Source of the DNA: Celeribacter indicus
Lineage (GTDB): Bacteria; Pseudomonadota; Alphaproteobacteria; Rhodobacterales; Rhodobacteraceae
Direction of reading: 5' to 3'
Assembly (NCBI RefSeq): GCF_000819565.1
Contig: NZ_CP004393.1
Span: 475,001 to 539,000 of the forward strand
Length of the DNA stretch: 64,000 nucleotides
In this document: piece by piece, positions 17,495-25,846 of the stretch
How positions within the stretch are numbered: position 1 is the first letter of the stretch
How the letters are laid out: the number at the start of each line of letters is the position of its first letter
The notes under the pieces: generated by a model
What the model was told of the DNA's origin: nothing
Database searches by the model: none
What the model saw: only the letters and a program-made list of their open reading frames with translations
Position numbers and translations under genes: made by a program

Positions 17495-18231
17495 CGTATG
17501 ACCTCCGGTCCCGGTTCGCCCAACGGCCCGTAGAGGATAAGGGCCGGCGCATCCCCGGCGGGCGCATCGCGAAGCCGCGCGGCCAGACCCGCCAGCGTGT
17601 CGAGGCGGAGAGCTTGGCCGGGGGTCGAAATCGCCTCCGCCAGCAGGGCGGGCGTGTCGCCGGGCAAGCCGGCGGCGACCAGGCGTTCGGCGAATTCGGC
17701 AAAGGTGCGCCGGCCCATGTAGACCGCGGTCATCGCCTCGGGATCCGCCAGGGCCGCCATGTTGAGGCGCTCTGGCAGCGCGCCGTTGAGGTCGTGGCCG
17801 GTGACGAACTGGAGCCGGCGTGCGGTCTTCCGGCGCGTGAGGGAAAGATCCGCCGCCGCGGCCGCCGCCGAGGCGGCGGAGACGCCGGGAATGATTTCAT
17901 GCGCGATCCCCGCGGCACGCAGCGCGACAATCTCTTCCTCCAGCCGTCCGAAGATCCCGGCATCGCCGGACTTCAGCCGCACCACCCGCGCACCCGTGGC
18001 GGCATAATCCACCAGCAGCCGGCTGACGTGATCCTGTCGCGGGGAGGGACGCCCGGCGCGCTTGCCGACGCCGACCAGATCCGCCTCGGGCCGGGCGAGG
18101 TCGAGGATCGGCCCTGCCGACAGATCGTCGTAGAGGATGGCGTCGGCCCCCCGGATCCTGTCCACTGCCCTGACGGTCAGAAGCTCGGGATCGCCGGGGC
18201 CCGAGGAGACGAAACTTACGAAGCCGCTCAT
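17491..18231 (-). CDS. cobA: Uroporphyrinogen-III C-methyltransferase
   Basis: It transfers two methyl groups from SAM to uroporphyrinogen III to give precorrin-2, the branch point to B12 and siroheme. The product is 246 aa and starts [23 protein letters not shown] motifs follow: the glycine-rich SSGPGDPELL, VRLKSGDAGIFGR and IIPGVSAASAAAAA. The start at 18231 overlaps the cobB stop as ATGA. A much longer open frame continues upstream to 19650, but that part is Arg-rich shadow of cobB. No siroheme (CysG) fusion domain is present, so this copy is dedicated to cobalamin. Confidence 0.95.
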   Translation of the reverse strand: MSGFVSFVSSGPGDPELLTVRAVDRIRGADAILYDDLSAGPILDLARPEADLVGVGKRAGRPSPRQDHVSRLLVDYAATGARVVRLKSGDAGIFGRLEEEIVALRAAGIAHEIIPGVSAASAAAAAADLSLTRRKTARRLQFVTGHDLNGALPERLNMAALADPEAMTAVYMGRRTFAEFAERLVAAGLPGDTPALLAEAISTPGQALRLDTLAGLAARLRDAPAGDAPALILYGPLGEPGPEVIR

Positions 18232-19553
18232 GTCGCTTCTCCGATCAGGTGGAAGAACGTGCCATGTGCCAGCCCGCGGATCGAACCGGTCTCCGGCACC
18301 GGCGCACCGGTGGCATCCGCAACGGCGGCCAGCGGCGCATCGGGCTGTTCGAGGATGGTCGAATAGTGGAACTCGTGCCCGCGCAGGCCTGCGGCATGGC
18401 CGAGGCCGATCACCGGGGCGTGCAATCTTGCATGGCGATAGCCCAGGTGCATCTTGCGCCGTTCGTAGGAGGTGACGAGGCCGAGCAGGCCGGCCATCTC
18501 GTGCCGCGCGCCGTCCTTGTTGATCAGTGCGGCCCCCATCGCCATGTAGCCGCCGCATTCGCCATGGACGGGGCGGGTTTCGGCAAAACGGCGCAGCCCG
18601 GTGCGGAAGCGCGCGGCGGCGGCGAGCCTGCCCACATGCAGTTCGGGATAGCCGCCGGGCAGCCAGCAGATATCGGCCTGCGCGTCGGGGGCCTCGTCGG
18701 CAAGCGGGGAGAAGGGGAGGATTTCGGCCCCCGCCGCGCGCCAGCCTTGCACGATGTGCGGGTAGACGAAGGAAAATGCGGCGTCCTGGGCGAGTGCGAT
18801 GCGCTGGCCGGGGGGGCGGAGCGCGGCGGCCGTGCCCGCCGGGCGCGCGGTCGCGCCCGCCGCCGCGATCACCGCGTCGAGATCGACATGGGCGGCGATG
18901 AAGCGCCCGGCTTCTGCCATCATGTCCTCGATCGACGCGTGTTCGCTGGCCTGCACCAGGCCCAGATGGCGCTCCGGCATCTCGAGATCGGGACGGCGCG
19001 GCAGCACGCCCAGCACCGCGAGGCCGGCCTCCTCCATCCCCGCGCGCAACAGCGCCTCGTGACGCGGCGAAGCGACGCGGTTGAGCACCACGCCCGCGAC
19101 CCGCACATCGGGGCGGAAGCGCGCGAAACCCTGTGCGACGGCGGCCGCCGATTGCGCCTGGCCCGAGACGTCGAGCACCAGCACCACGGGCCAGCCCAGC
19201 ATGGCGGCAATCTCGGCGCTCGCGCCAGTGCCGCATTCGCCGGGTCGCGCCACCCCGTCGAAAAGTCCCATCGAGCCCTCGGCCAGCACCAGATCGGCGC
19301 CTTCGGCCGCGGTGAGCAGTTGCCCGATCCGACCGCGCGGCATCGCCCAACTGTCGAGATTGAACGAACTCCGCCCCGAGGCGGCGGTGTGAAAGCCGGG
19401 GTCGATATAGTCCGGCCCGCTCTTGAACGGCTGAACCGCGAGGCCGCGTTCGGTGAGCGCGCGCAGCAGCCCCAGCATGAGGGAGGTCTTGCCCGTTCCG
19501 GAGGCGGGGGCGGAAATCATCAGGCCGGGGGGCAGGATCGGCGGCAAGGTCAT
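18228..19553 (-). CDS. cobB: Cobyrinic / hydrogenobyrinic acid a,c-diamide synthase
   Basis: It amidates the a and c side chains of hydrogenobyrinate using glutamine and ATP. The product is 441 aa. The N-terminal P-loop is [16 protein letters not shown] (about 13-28). The dethiobiotin-synthetase-like domain has [10 protein letters not shown]. The C-terminal class I glutamine amidotransferase domain has the nucleophile in [12 protein letters not shown] and a downstream HEFHYS. ATG 19553 follows GGAGGGACACGA. Both ends overlap neighbours by 4 nt (cobM upstream, cobA downstream), so translation is coupled. Confidence 0.95.
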   Translation of the reverse strand: MTLPPILPPGLMISAPASGTGKTSLMLGLLRALTERGLAVQPFKSGPDYIDPGFHTAASGRSSFNLDSWAMPRGRIGQLLTAAEGADLVLAEGSMGLFDGVARPGECGTGASAEIAAMLGWPVVLVLDVSGQAQSAAAVAQGFARFRPDVRVAGVVLNRVASPRHEALLRAGMEEAGLAVLGVLPRRPDLEMPERHLGLVQASEHASIEDMMAEAGRFIAAHVDLDAVIAAAGATARPAGTAAALRPPGQRIALAQDAAFSFVYPHIVQGWRAAGAEILPFSPLADEAPDAQADICWLPGGYPELHVGRLAAAARFRTGLRRFAETRPVHGECGGYMAMGAALINKDGARHEMAGLLGLVTSYERRKMHLGYRHARLHAPVIGLGHAAGLRGHEFHYSTILEQPDAPLAAVADATGAPVPETGSIRGLAHGTFFHLIGEAT

Positions 19554-20335
19554 TCGTGTCCCTCCGGGAACCGCGGATCGGCCCCCACCGGGCGAAAACG
19601 GCGGTCGTAATCGCCGGCGTAGAGGCGGCTCTCGTCGAACTCTTCGGCATTGAGGGCGGGGCCGACGAGGATCAGCGCCGTGCGGCCGCGTTCGCCGCCG
19701 GTCGCTTCGAGCACGGTCGAGAGCGTCGCACGCAGGATCTTCTGGTCGGGCCAGCTCGCGCGCCAGACCACGGCGACCGGACAATCCGGGCCGTAGGCGG
19801 GCATAAGTCGCGCGACCACCTCGTCGAGCACATGCACGGACAGGTGGATCGCCAGCGTCGCGCCGGTGGCGGCGAAATTCTCCAGCGTCTCGCCCGGCGG
19901 CATGGTCGAGGCGCGTCCCGAAGTGCGGGTGAGGACCAGCGATTGCGCCACGCCGGGCAGGGTCAACTCGGCTTCGAGCGCCGCGGCGGCGGCGGACACG
20001 GCGGGCACGCCGGGGGTGATGTCGAAGGGGATGTCTTCGGCGCGCAGACGGCGCAGTTGTTCTCCCATCGCGGACCAGACCGACAGGTCACCCGAATGCA
20101 GCCGCGCGACGTCCAAGCCGGCGTCATGGGCGGCGCGGAATTCTGCCACGATCTCGTCCAGCGACAGCGGCGCAGTGTTCACGATCCGCGCGCCGGGCGG
20201 GCAATGCGACAGCAGGGCCTCGGGCACGAGCGATCCGGCATAGAGGCAGACCGGGCAGGCGGCGATCAGGTCGCGCCCGCGCAGGGTGATCAGATCGGCG
20301 GCGCCGGGGCCCGCGCCGATGAAATGGATGGTCAT
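19550..20335 (-). CDS. cobM: Precorrin-4 C11-methyltransferase
   Basis: It methylates C11 of precorrin-4 to give precorrin-5. The product is 261 aa and starts [20 protein letters not shown]. Tetrapyrrole methylase motifs continue as [34 protein letters not shown] and [12 protein letters not shown], the last characteristic of CobM/CbiF. ATG 20335 is the conserved start. It overlaps cobB by 4 nt and cobE by 4 nt. Confidence 0.95.
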   Translation of the reverse strand: MTIHFIGAGPGAADLITLRGRDLIAACPVCLYAGSLVPEALLSHCPPGARIVNTAPLSLDEIVAEFRAAHDAGLDVARLHSGDLSVWSAMGEQLRRLRAEDIPFDITPGVPAVSAAAAALEAELTLPGVAQSLVLTRTSGRASTMPPGETLENFAATGATLAIHLSVHVLDEVVARLMPAYGPDCPVAVVWRASWPDQKILRATLSTVLEATGGERGRTALILVGPALNAEEFDESRLYAGDYDRRFRPVGADPRFPEGHE

Positions 20336-20694
20336 GGATCTGCTCCTTCTGCAAGCGCTGCGCTGGCGGTCCGGTCGCACGACAGCCGGCGGGGGGTTAG
20401 AAGCCGCGCGCCGGTTCCGCAGGCGGCGAGCGCGGCGGCTTCGGCCAGTGATCCGGTGCCGTACAGGGCCTGGACGCGCGGCGAACGGGTTGGGGTGGAT
20501 TGCGACGCGAGGCACCGGGCCGGAATGGCAAGGAGGGGCAGGCCGAGTGCCGCCGCCAGCGCGCGGGCCTGCGGCTGTGCCGCCTTGTCTTCGGAGGTGG
20601 CAAGTGCGTCGATCCCGTCGCCGAGCGCGGCCACCGCCTCGCGCAGCGCGGCCAGCGGTGCCTGGGCACGGAACCCGATCCCCGCCACCCTCAT
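20332..20694 (-). CDS. cobE: Cobalamin biosynthesis protein CobE (CbiG C-terminal-like)
   Basis: This short protein of 120 aa matches the C-terminal domain of CbiG. Conserved features are [17 protein letters not shown] near the N-terminus, [10 protein letters not shown] (the SxxxK region) and a final [11 protein letters not shown]. CobE is needed for ring contraction-level steps in aerobic B12 synthesis, but its chemistry is not well defined. It lies between cobL and cobM with 4-nt overlaps, as in other alphaproteobacterial cob operons. Confidence 0.88.
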   Translation of the reverse strand: MRVAGIGFRAQAPLAALREAVAALGDGIDALATSEDKAAQPQARALAAALGLPLLAIPARCLASQSTPTRSPRVQALYGTGSLAEAAALAACGTGARLLTPRRLSCDRTASAALAEGADP

Positions 20695-21878
20695 CGCGTG
20701 ACGCTCCATTGCGTGATGGGACGCGCGCGCGACCAGCCCCGCATCCGGCCGAGCGGCGCGGCCTCCGATATCTCGAGGCGCAGCAGTCTGCCGCCCAGTT
20801 CCGCATGGCGCCTCAGCAGCAGGGCCTCGGTTTCGAGCGTGACGGCATTGACGACAAGCCGGGTGCCGGGGGCAAGCCTGTCCCACAGCGTCTCGAGCAG
20901 CGGGTCCGAGGCGCCGCCCCCGACAAAGACCGCATCGGGCGCGGGCAGCCCGCTCAACGCCTCCGGTGCGCGGCCCTCGCGGATCTCGATGCGGTGCGAG
21001 AGGCCGAAGGTCGCGGCATTCGCGGCGATATTGGCCGCGCGCGCGCTCTGCGGCTCCAGCGCGAGGGCGCGGCAGCCGCGTGCCGAGAGAGCCCATTCGA
21101 CGGAAACCGATCCCGATCCCGCGCCGATGTCCCAGAGCAATTCGCCCGGCCGCGGGGCCAGCGCCGACAGCGTCAGCGCGCGGACCGGCGATTTCGTGAT
21201 CTGCCCGTCCGAGGCGAAAAGCGCATCGGGCAGGCCAGCGGTGCGGGGCAGGCCGGGCGCGCCGGCGGCTTCGATGGCGACGGCGACAGGGGCTTCGGTC
21301 ACGGTAGTGCCGAATGCCTCTGCGGTGGTCTCGACGATACGCTCGCGCGGTCCACCGAGCGCCTGGAGGATCCACAGGCGGGAAGGGCCGAAGCCCCGCG
21401 CGTCGAGCCAACCTGCGAGTGCCTGCGGCGCCGCTCCGTCGCGCAAGAGGCAGATCATCCGGATCTTTTCCGCAAGCACCGGCACGAGACGGTCGAACGG
21501 TGCGGCGTGAAGGCCGAGGCAGATCGTCTCCTCGAGCCGCCAGCCGAGCCTTGCCGCCGCCAGCGCAAAGGTGGAGGGCGCGGGATAGGCGCACCATTCC
21601 TCCGGCGAAAGCTCGGCGCTAAGGCTGCCACCCGCCCCGAACCAGAATGGATCGCCCGAGGTCAGGACCGCGACCGGCCGTCCGCGCAGCGCCAGCACGG
21701 GAGCCAGCGAAAACGGGACGGGCCAGGCGCACCCACGGGCGTCCACCTGTGCCAGCGCCAGATGCCGGGGCCCGCCGAAGACGGTCTCCGCCGCGTCGAG
21801 CGCGGCCCGGCTTGCCTTGCCGAGCCCGTTCAGGCCATCTTCGCCCACACCTATCAGGCTCAACCACGGATCAGCCAT
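20691..21878 (-). CDS. cobL: Precorrin-6Y C5,15-methyltransferase (decarboxylating)
   Basis: This fusion enzyme methylates C5 and C15 and decarboxylates the C12 acetate, making precorrin-8. It is 395 aa from ATG 21878. The CbiE-like N-terminal half has [13 protein letters not shown] and [14 protein letters not shown]. The CbiT-like C-terminal half has the class I SAM motif [19 protein letters not shown] and [19 protein letters not shown]. An in-frame ATG nine codons upstream is possible, but [12 protein letters not shown] is the family N-terminus. Its start codon overlaps that of cobK, which runs the other way, so any local promoter must lie inside cobK. Confidence 0.94.
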   Translation of the reverse strand: MADPWLSLIGVGEDGLNGLGKASRAALDAAETVFGGPRHLALAQVDARGCAWPVPFSLAPVLALRGRPVAVLTSGDPFWFGAGGSLSAELSPEEWCAYPAPSTFALAAARLGWRLEETICLGLHAAPFDRLVPVLAEKIRMICLLRDGAAPQALAGWLDARGFGPSRLWILQALGGPRERIVETTAEAFGTTVTEAPVAVAIEAAGAPGLPRTAGLPDALFASDGQITKSPVRALTLSALAPRPGELLWDIGAGSGSVSVEWALSARGCRALALEPQSARAANIAANAATFGLSHRIEIREGRAPEALSGLPAPDAVFVGGGASDPLLETLWDRLAPGTRLVVNAVTLETEALLLRRHAELGGRLLRLEISEAAPLGRMRGWSRARPITQWSVTR

Positions 21879-22632
21879 GACACGCACCCTTCTCCTTGGC
21901 GGCACCAGCGAGGCCAGCGCCCTCGCCTCGGCGCTGGCGGCGCGCGGCGCAGATGCGATCTTCTCCTATGCCGGACGGACCGGCGCGCCAAAGGCCCAGC
22001 CGCTCCCGACCCGGACCGGCGGTTTCGGCGGCGTGCCGGGACTGGTCGCCTATCTGAGCGAAAACGGGATCAGCCATGTCATCGACGCCACCCATCCCTT
22101 CGCCGCTCGGATGAGCCGCAATGCGCTCACGGCCTGTGCCGCGGCCGGTGTCGAGCTGTGCAGCTTCGAGCGCTCGCCATGGCGCGCCGGGCCGGTGGAT
22201 CGATGGACCCATGTGCCCGACCTTGCGGGCGCGGTTGCGGCGCTGCCGGAAAACCCCGCCCGCGTCTTCCTCGCCATCGGCAAGCAGCACCTGACAGCCT
22301 TCGCCGCGCGGCCCGACCATCATTACCTGCTGCGTCTCGTCGATCCGCCCGAGGGCCCCCTGCCGTTGCCTCAGGCCGAGGCGGTCGTCGCGCGCGGGCC
22401 TTTCACGGTGGAAGAGGATCTGGCGCTCTTGCAAAGCCGCGGGATCTCCCTCCTCGTGGCAAAGAATGCCGGGGGCACGGGAGCCTGGGCGAAGATGGAG
22501 GCGGCGCGCCTGCTGTCCCTGCCGGTGATCGTGATCGACCGCCCGGCGCTGCCGCCGCGGCACATCTGCGAAACGGTCGCGCAGTGTCTCGACTGGCTCG
22601 ATCATGGCGCCTCCGCGAAACGCGGAGTATAG
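21877..22632 (+). CDS. cobK: Precorrin-6A reductase, antisense within the cob operon
   Basis: It reduces precorrin-6A to precorrin-6B with NADPH. The product is 251 aa and starts [20 protein letters not shown]. CobK motifs include DATHPFAARMSRNAL, VFLAIGKQHL and LLVAKNAGGTGAWAKMEAAR. It is the only cob gene on the plus strand. Its ATG overlaps the cobL ATG (CATG shared), and its 3' end overlaps the cobJ 3' end by 31 bp. No strong Shine-Dalgarno is seen before 21877. Its transcript would be fully complementary to the part of the cob operon mRNA between cobJ and cobL. Confidence 0.93.
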   Translation: MTRTLLLGGTSEASALASALAARGADAIFSYAGRTGAPKAQPLPTRTGGFGGVPGLVAYLSENGISHVIDATHPFAARMSRNALTACAAAGVELCSFERSPWRAGPVDRWTHVPDLAGAVAALPENPARVFLAIGKQHLTAFAARPDHHYLLRLVDPPEGPLPLPQAEAVVARGPFTVEEDLALLQSRGISLLVAKNAGGTGAWAKMEAARLLSLPVIVIDRPALPPRHICETVAQCLDWLDHGASAKRGV

Positions 22633-23345
22633 ACGAAGCGCCCCACCCGGCGCGTCCGGGCATTGCCGAGGATCACCACGGTGCGCATGTCGGCCATCTC
22701 CGGACGTGCCTCCGACAGCGTGACCGTGAGAAGCTGCTCGCCCGGCTTTCCGATGTCGCGCGCGAAGGAGATCAGCCGGTCGTCACCGCATTCCTCGCGC
22801 AGGATGTCCAGGACGCGGGCGAACTGGCCGGGGCGCGCCCTGGAGCGCGGGTTGTAGAAGGCCATTGCGAAATCGCCGCGCGCGGCCATGCGCAGCCGGT
22901 GCTCGATCAGCTCGCGCGGCTTGAGATTGTCGCTGAGGTTGATGGCGCAGAAGTCATGCCCCAGTGGCGCGCCCAGCCGCGCCGCCGCGGCCAGCATCGC
23001 CGTGATACCCGGAAGGATACGGATGTCGATATCGTGCCAGGCGGGCGCGCCCGCCTCCAGCGCCTCGAACAGGGCGGAGGCCATGGCGAAGACGCCGGGA
23101 TCGCCGGAGGAGACGACCACGACACGCCGCCCGCGTGCCGCCAGGTCGAGCGCGAGCGTCGCGCGCTCCACCTCCACCCGATTGTCCGAGGGGTGCAGGG
23201 TCAGCCCGGAGCGCCCGGCCACCCGCGCCACATAGGCGGCATAGCCGACGACATCCGTCGCTTCGGCCAGCGCCGCCGTGACCTCCGGCGTCACCAGTGC
23301 CGCGTCGCCCGGCCCGAGCCCCGCCACCGCCAGCCAACCGCTCAT
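22602..23345 (-). CDS. cobJ: Precorrin-3B C17-methyltransferase
   Basis: It methylates C17 and drives ring contraction of precorrin-3B to precorrin-4. The product is 247 aa and starts MSGWLAVAGLGPGDAALVTP. Methylase motifs include VVVVSSGDPGVFAMASAL and RILPGITAMLAAAARLGAPL. FYNPRSRARPGQ is typical of CobJ/CbiH. The start at 23345 overlaps the cobI stop by 4 nt. The 3' end overlaps the convergent cobK by 31 bp, which is unusual. Confidence 0.95.
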   Translation of the reverse strand: MSGWLAVAGLGPGDAALVTPEVTAALAEATDVVGYAAYVARVAGRSGLTLHPSDNRVEVERATLALDLAARGRRVVVVSSGDPGVFAMASALFEALEAGAPAWHDIDIRILPGITAMLAAAARLGAPLGHDFCAINLSDNLKPRELIEHRLRMAARGDFAMAFYNPRSRARPGQFARVLDILREECGDDRLISFARDIGKPGEQLLTVTLSEARPEMADMRTVVILGNARTRRVGRFVYTPRFAEAP

Positions 23346-24055
23346 GGCCGCCGCCCCTGGCCATGGACCACGACGATGGAGAAATAGGGCACCGTCTCGG
23401 TCTCGATCAGGCGGCCGATCCTCTGGTCCTTCATGGTGCCGCGCTCGATCAGCCAGGCCTGTTCCAGCCGGTTCGCGGCGATAAGCGCGCGCTTGAGCTT
23501 CGCGAGGTTCCGCCCGATCTTCATCACCACGAGGGCGTCCGTATCCGCAATGCGGCGGGTCAGCTCGTCTTCGGGCAGGGTCGCCATCAGCACCGTCAGC
23601 ACGTCGTCGCCCCAGGTGATCGGCACCCCGGTCTCGGTCCAGCACCCCGACATGCCGGTGATGCCCGGCACGATCTCCATCTCGGCGCGGCCCTGAAGCC
23701 GGGCATGGAGATGCATGAAGGAACCGTAGAAGAACGGATCTCCCTCACAGAGCACGACCACGTCTTCGATCCGCGCCAGTTCCGCGATCCGGTCAGACCA
23801 GTCCGCGTAGAAGGCGGAGAGCAGGGCATTGTAGCGCGGATCCCCGACCGGGATCTCGGTCGTGACCGGGTATTCCATCGCGTATTCGACGGCCTGCGGG
23901 GGCAGCAGCCCCTCGACGATGGCGCGCGCCTGTCCCCGCCCGCCGCGCTTGCAGAAATAGGCGACGTGGCGCGCGGCCTCCAGGCGTCGGGCGGCGCGCA
24001 GGCTCATCAGTTCCGGATCGCCGGGGCCGAGCCCGACGCAGATCACCTTGCCCAT
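23342..24055 (-). CDS. cobI: Precorrin-2 C20-methyltransferase
   Basis: It methylates precorrin-2 at C20 to give precorrin-3A. The product is 237 aa from ATG 24055 (MGKVICVGLGPGDPELMSLR). Further motifs are VVLCEGDPFFYGSFMHLH and MEIVPGITGMSGCW. A longer in-frame start at 24094 is rejected because it lies inside cobH and adds residues not typical of the family. It is one nucleotide from the cobH stop and overlaps cobJ by 4 nt. Confidence 0.95.
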   Translation of the reverse strand: MGKVICVGLGPGDPELMSLRAARRLEAARHVAYFCKRGGRGQARAIVEGLLPPQAVEYAMEYPVTTEIPVGDPRYNALLSAFYADWSDRIAELARIEDVVVLCEGDPFFYGSFMHLHARLQGRAEMEIVPGITGMSGCWTETGVPITWGDDVLTVLMATLPEDELTRRIADTDALVVMKIGRNLAKLKRALIAANRLEQAWLIERGTMKDQRIGRLIETETVPYFSIVVVHGQGRRP

Positions 24056-24056
24056 C

Positions 24057-24686
24057 TCATTCCTTCCGGCTGGCCAGTGCATTGATTGCGGCAACGGTGA
24101 TGGCCGAACCGCCGAGCCGTCCCGCGACCACCAGCGCGGGAGCGGGCGGATCGGCGATCAGGGCGGCTTTCGCCTCCGCCGCGCCGACGAAGCCCACGGG
24201 GCAGCCGACGATCGCGGCCGGGCGCGGGCAGGCGGGATCCTCGAGCATGTCAAGCAGGTGGAAAAGCGCGGTCGGCGCATTGCCGATCGCGACCACCGCG
24301 CCCTCCAGCCGGTCGCGCCACAGTTCCAGTGCGGCGGCCGAGCGGGTATTGCCCATGCGTTTCGCCAGATCCGGCACCCGCGCGTCCTGAAGCGTGCAGA
24401 TCACCTCGTTCGCCGCGGGCAGGCGCGGGCGGGTGATCCCCTCCGACACCATGCGCGCATCGCACAGGATCGGTGCGCCGGCTTCGAGCGCAGCCCGAGC
24501 GGCCTGCGCGAAATCCGGGGTAAGACGCACATCGCGTTCCAGCCCCACCAGCCCCGCCGCGTGGATCATGCGCACGACGACGGGCTCCTCGTCGGGGGTG
24601 AAGGGGGACAGGTCGGCCTCGGCGCGGATTGTCGCGAAGCTCTCGGCATAGATCCTGGCACCGTCGGTTTCATAGGTGTGGGGCAT
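24057..24686 (-). CDS. cobH: Precorrin-8X methylmutase
   Basis: It moves the C11 methyl group to C12, producing hydrogenobyrinic acid. The product is 209 aa, the normal size. The catalytic histidine is in RMIHAAGLVGLE (about residue 42). CDARMVSEGI and GNAPTALFHLLDML are further conserved blocks, and VGCPVGFVGAAEAK forms the late substrate-binding motif. The start codon shares one base with the cobG stop. Confidence 0.96.
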   Translation of the reverse strand: MPHTYETDGARIYAESFATIRAEADLSPFTPDEEPVVVRMIHAAGLVGLERDVRLTPDFAQAARAALEAGAPILCDARMVSEGITRPRLPAANEVICTLQDARVPDLAKRMGNTRSAAALELWRDRLEGAVVAIGNAPTALFHLLDMLEDPACPRPAAIVGCPVGFVGAAEAKAALIADPPAPALVVAGRLGGSAITVAAINALASRKE

Positions 24687-25846
24687 CAGAGGTCTTTCTT
24701 CAGCAGGGCCGATCCGGCCAACAATTCGTTTTGGCTCAGGGCACGCCGCGCCGGCGGATCCTCCGCGCGCCCGTCGAGCACGAGGTCGAAGCGGTCGTCG
24801 CCGGTCGCGACAAGGGTCATGTCGCTCGGTGCGGGACGGGCGCAGCCCTTGGTGCAGCCGGAGACGTGCAGATGCGCCTCGGGCGGCAGGGAGGGGGCGA
24901 GGGCGCGGGCGAGCGGCCGGGTCGCGGCCAGCGCCTGCGGACAGTCCGGCGCGCCGGTGCAGGCGTCGATGCGCAAGCGCGGATCGGAGGGCGAGGCGAT
25001 GAGGCCCGGCAGCTCAGGCACCGTCGTCGCGCCCTCGATCAGCAGCATCCGCCACGGCGTGAGCCGCAGCGCACCGAACTCCGCCAGCGATGTCAGCAGG
25101 TCCGCTTCCATCCGCCCGAATTCCAGCGCGACGAGAACGCCCCCCTCGCAAGGACCGGGCGCAGGCGGCTGCCGTCCCGCGCCGCGAGGGACATGCGTCC
25201 AGGGGGCGGGAGGCCGTGCCCCCTGCGCGAGATGCCGCGCCATGCGGCCGCGATTGTCCTGCACGCCGCCGCTCGTCACGAACCATTCCGCGAGATCGAG
25301 CGCGGCGCGGGCGGCCGTCTTCCGAGTGACCGGGCGCCCGGTCTCCATCCCGTCGGCGCGGCAGATCAGCCCCTCGCCCGCGCGTTCGATCCGGATATCG
25401 GCGGCGACTGTACCGAGAACGGGCTGCGCGCCGCAATCCACGGCGAAGCCGAACTTGCCCGAAAGCGCGGGGGCGTCGTCAGCGCGCAACGCCTGCGCCA
25501 GGTCGCGCGCGACGGCCTCGCTATCGTCGCCCGCACGCCAGAACGGGGTGATGAGGATGTTGCGCCGCGCCTCGGCCTCGGGACTGGCGTCGATCAGTCC
25601 CATTTCGCTCAGGGCGGCGATCAGGGGCGGGTGGCTGTCCTCGGACACGCCGCGCAGTTGCAGGTTCGCACGCGCCGACAGGTCGATCCGGCCGTTGCCG
25701 TGGCGGCGCGACAGGCCGGCAATCCCGAGGGCCTGTTCCGGGCCCATGCGGCCGAGCGGCAGGCGCAGGCGGACGACGAGCCCGTCGCCCGAGCGCATCG
25801 GGCGCAGCGCGCCGGGGCACCAGCCCCGAATGACCGGGTCGCTCAT
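24686..25846 (-). CDS. cobG: Precorrin-3B synthase
   Basis: This oxygen-dependent Fe-S monooxygenase makes precorrin-3B from precorrin-3A. It is 386 aa from ATG 25846, preceded by GGAGGAAGAG. It belongs to the nitrite/sulfite-reductase fold: two ferredoxin-like half-domains (GDGLVVRLRLPLG and later). The C-terminal cysteines for a 4Fe-4S cluster are in DACTGAPDCPQAL and HVSGCTKGCARP. Presence of cobG rather than cobZ points to an O2-using route. It overlaps cobN by 4 nt. Confidence 0.92.
   Translation of the reverse strand: MSDPVIRGWCPGALRPMRSGDGLVVRLRLPLGRMGPEQALGIAGLSRRHGNGRIDLSARANLQLRGVSEDSHPPLIAALSEMGLIDASPEAEARRNILITPFWRAGDDSEAVARDLAQALRADDAPALSGKFGFAVDCGAQPVLGTVAADIRIERAGEGLICRADGMETGRPVTRKTAARAALDLAEWFVTSGGVQDNRGRMARHLAQGARPPAPWTHVPRGAGRQPPAPGPCEGGVLVALEFGRMEADLLTSLAEFGALRLTPWRMLLIEGATTVPELPGLIASPSDPRLRIDACTGAPDCPQALAATRPLARALAPSLPPEAHLHVSGCTKGCARPAPSDMTLVATGDDRFDLVLDGRAEDPPARRALSQNELLAGSALLKKDL

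Noticed and set aside
18232..19650. Long N-terminal extension of the cobA frame
   Set aside because: The first 470 or so codons are Arg-rich shadow of cobB in another frame; only the last 246 codons match SUMT.
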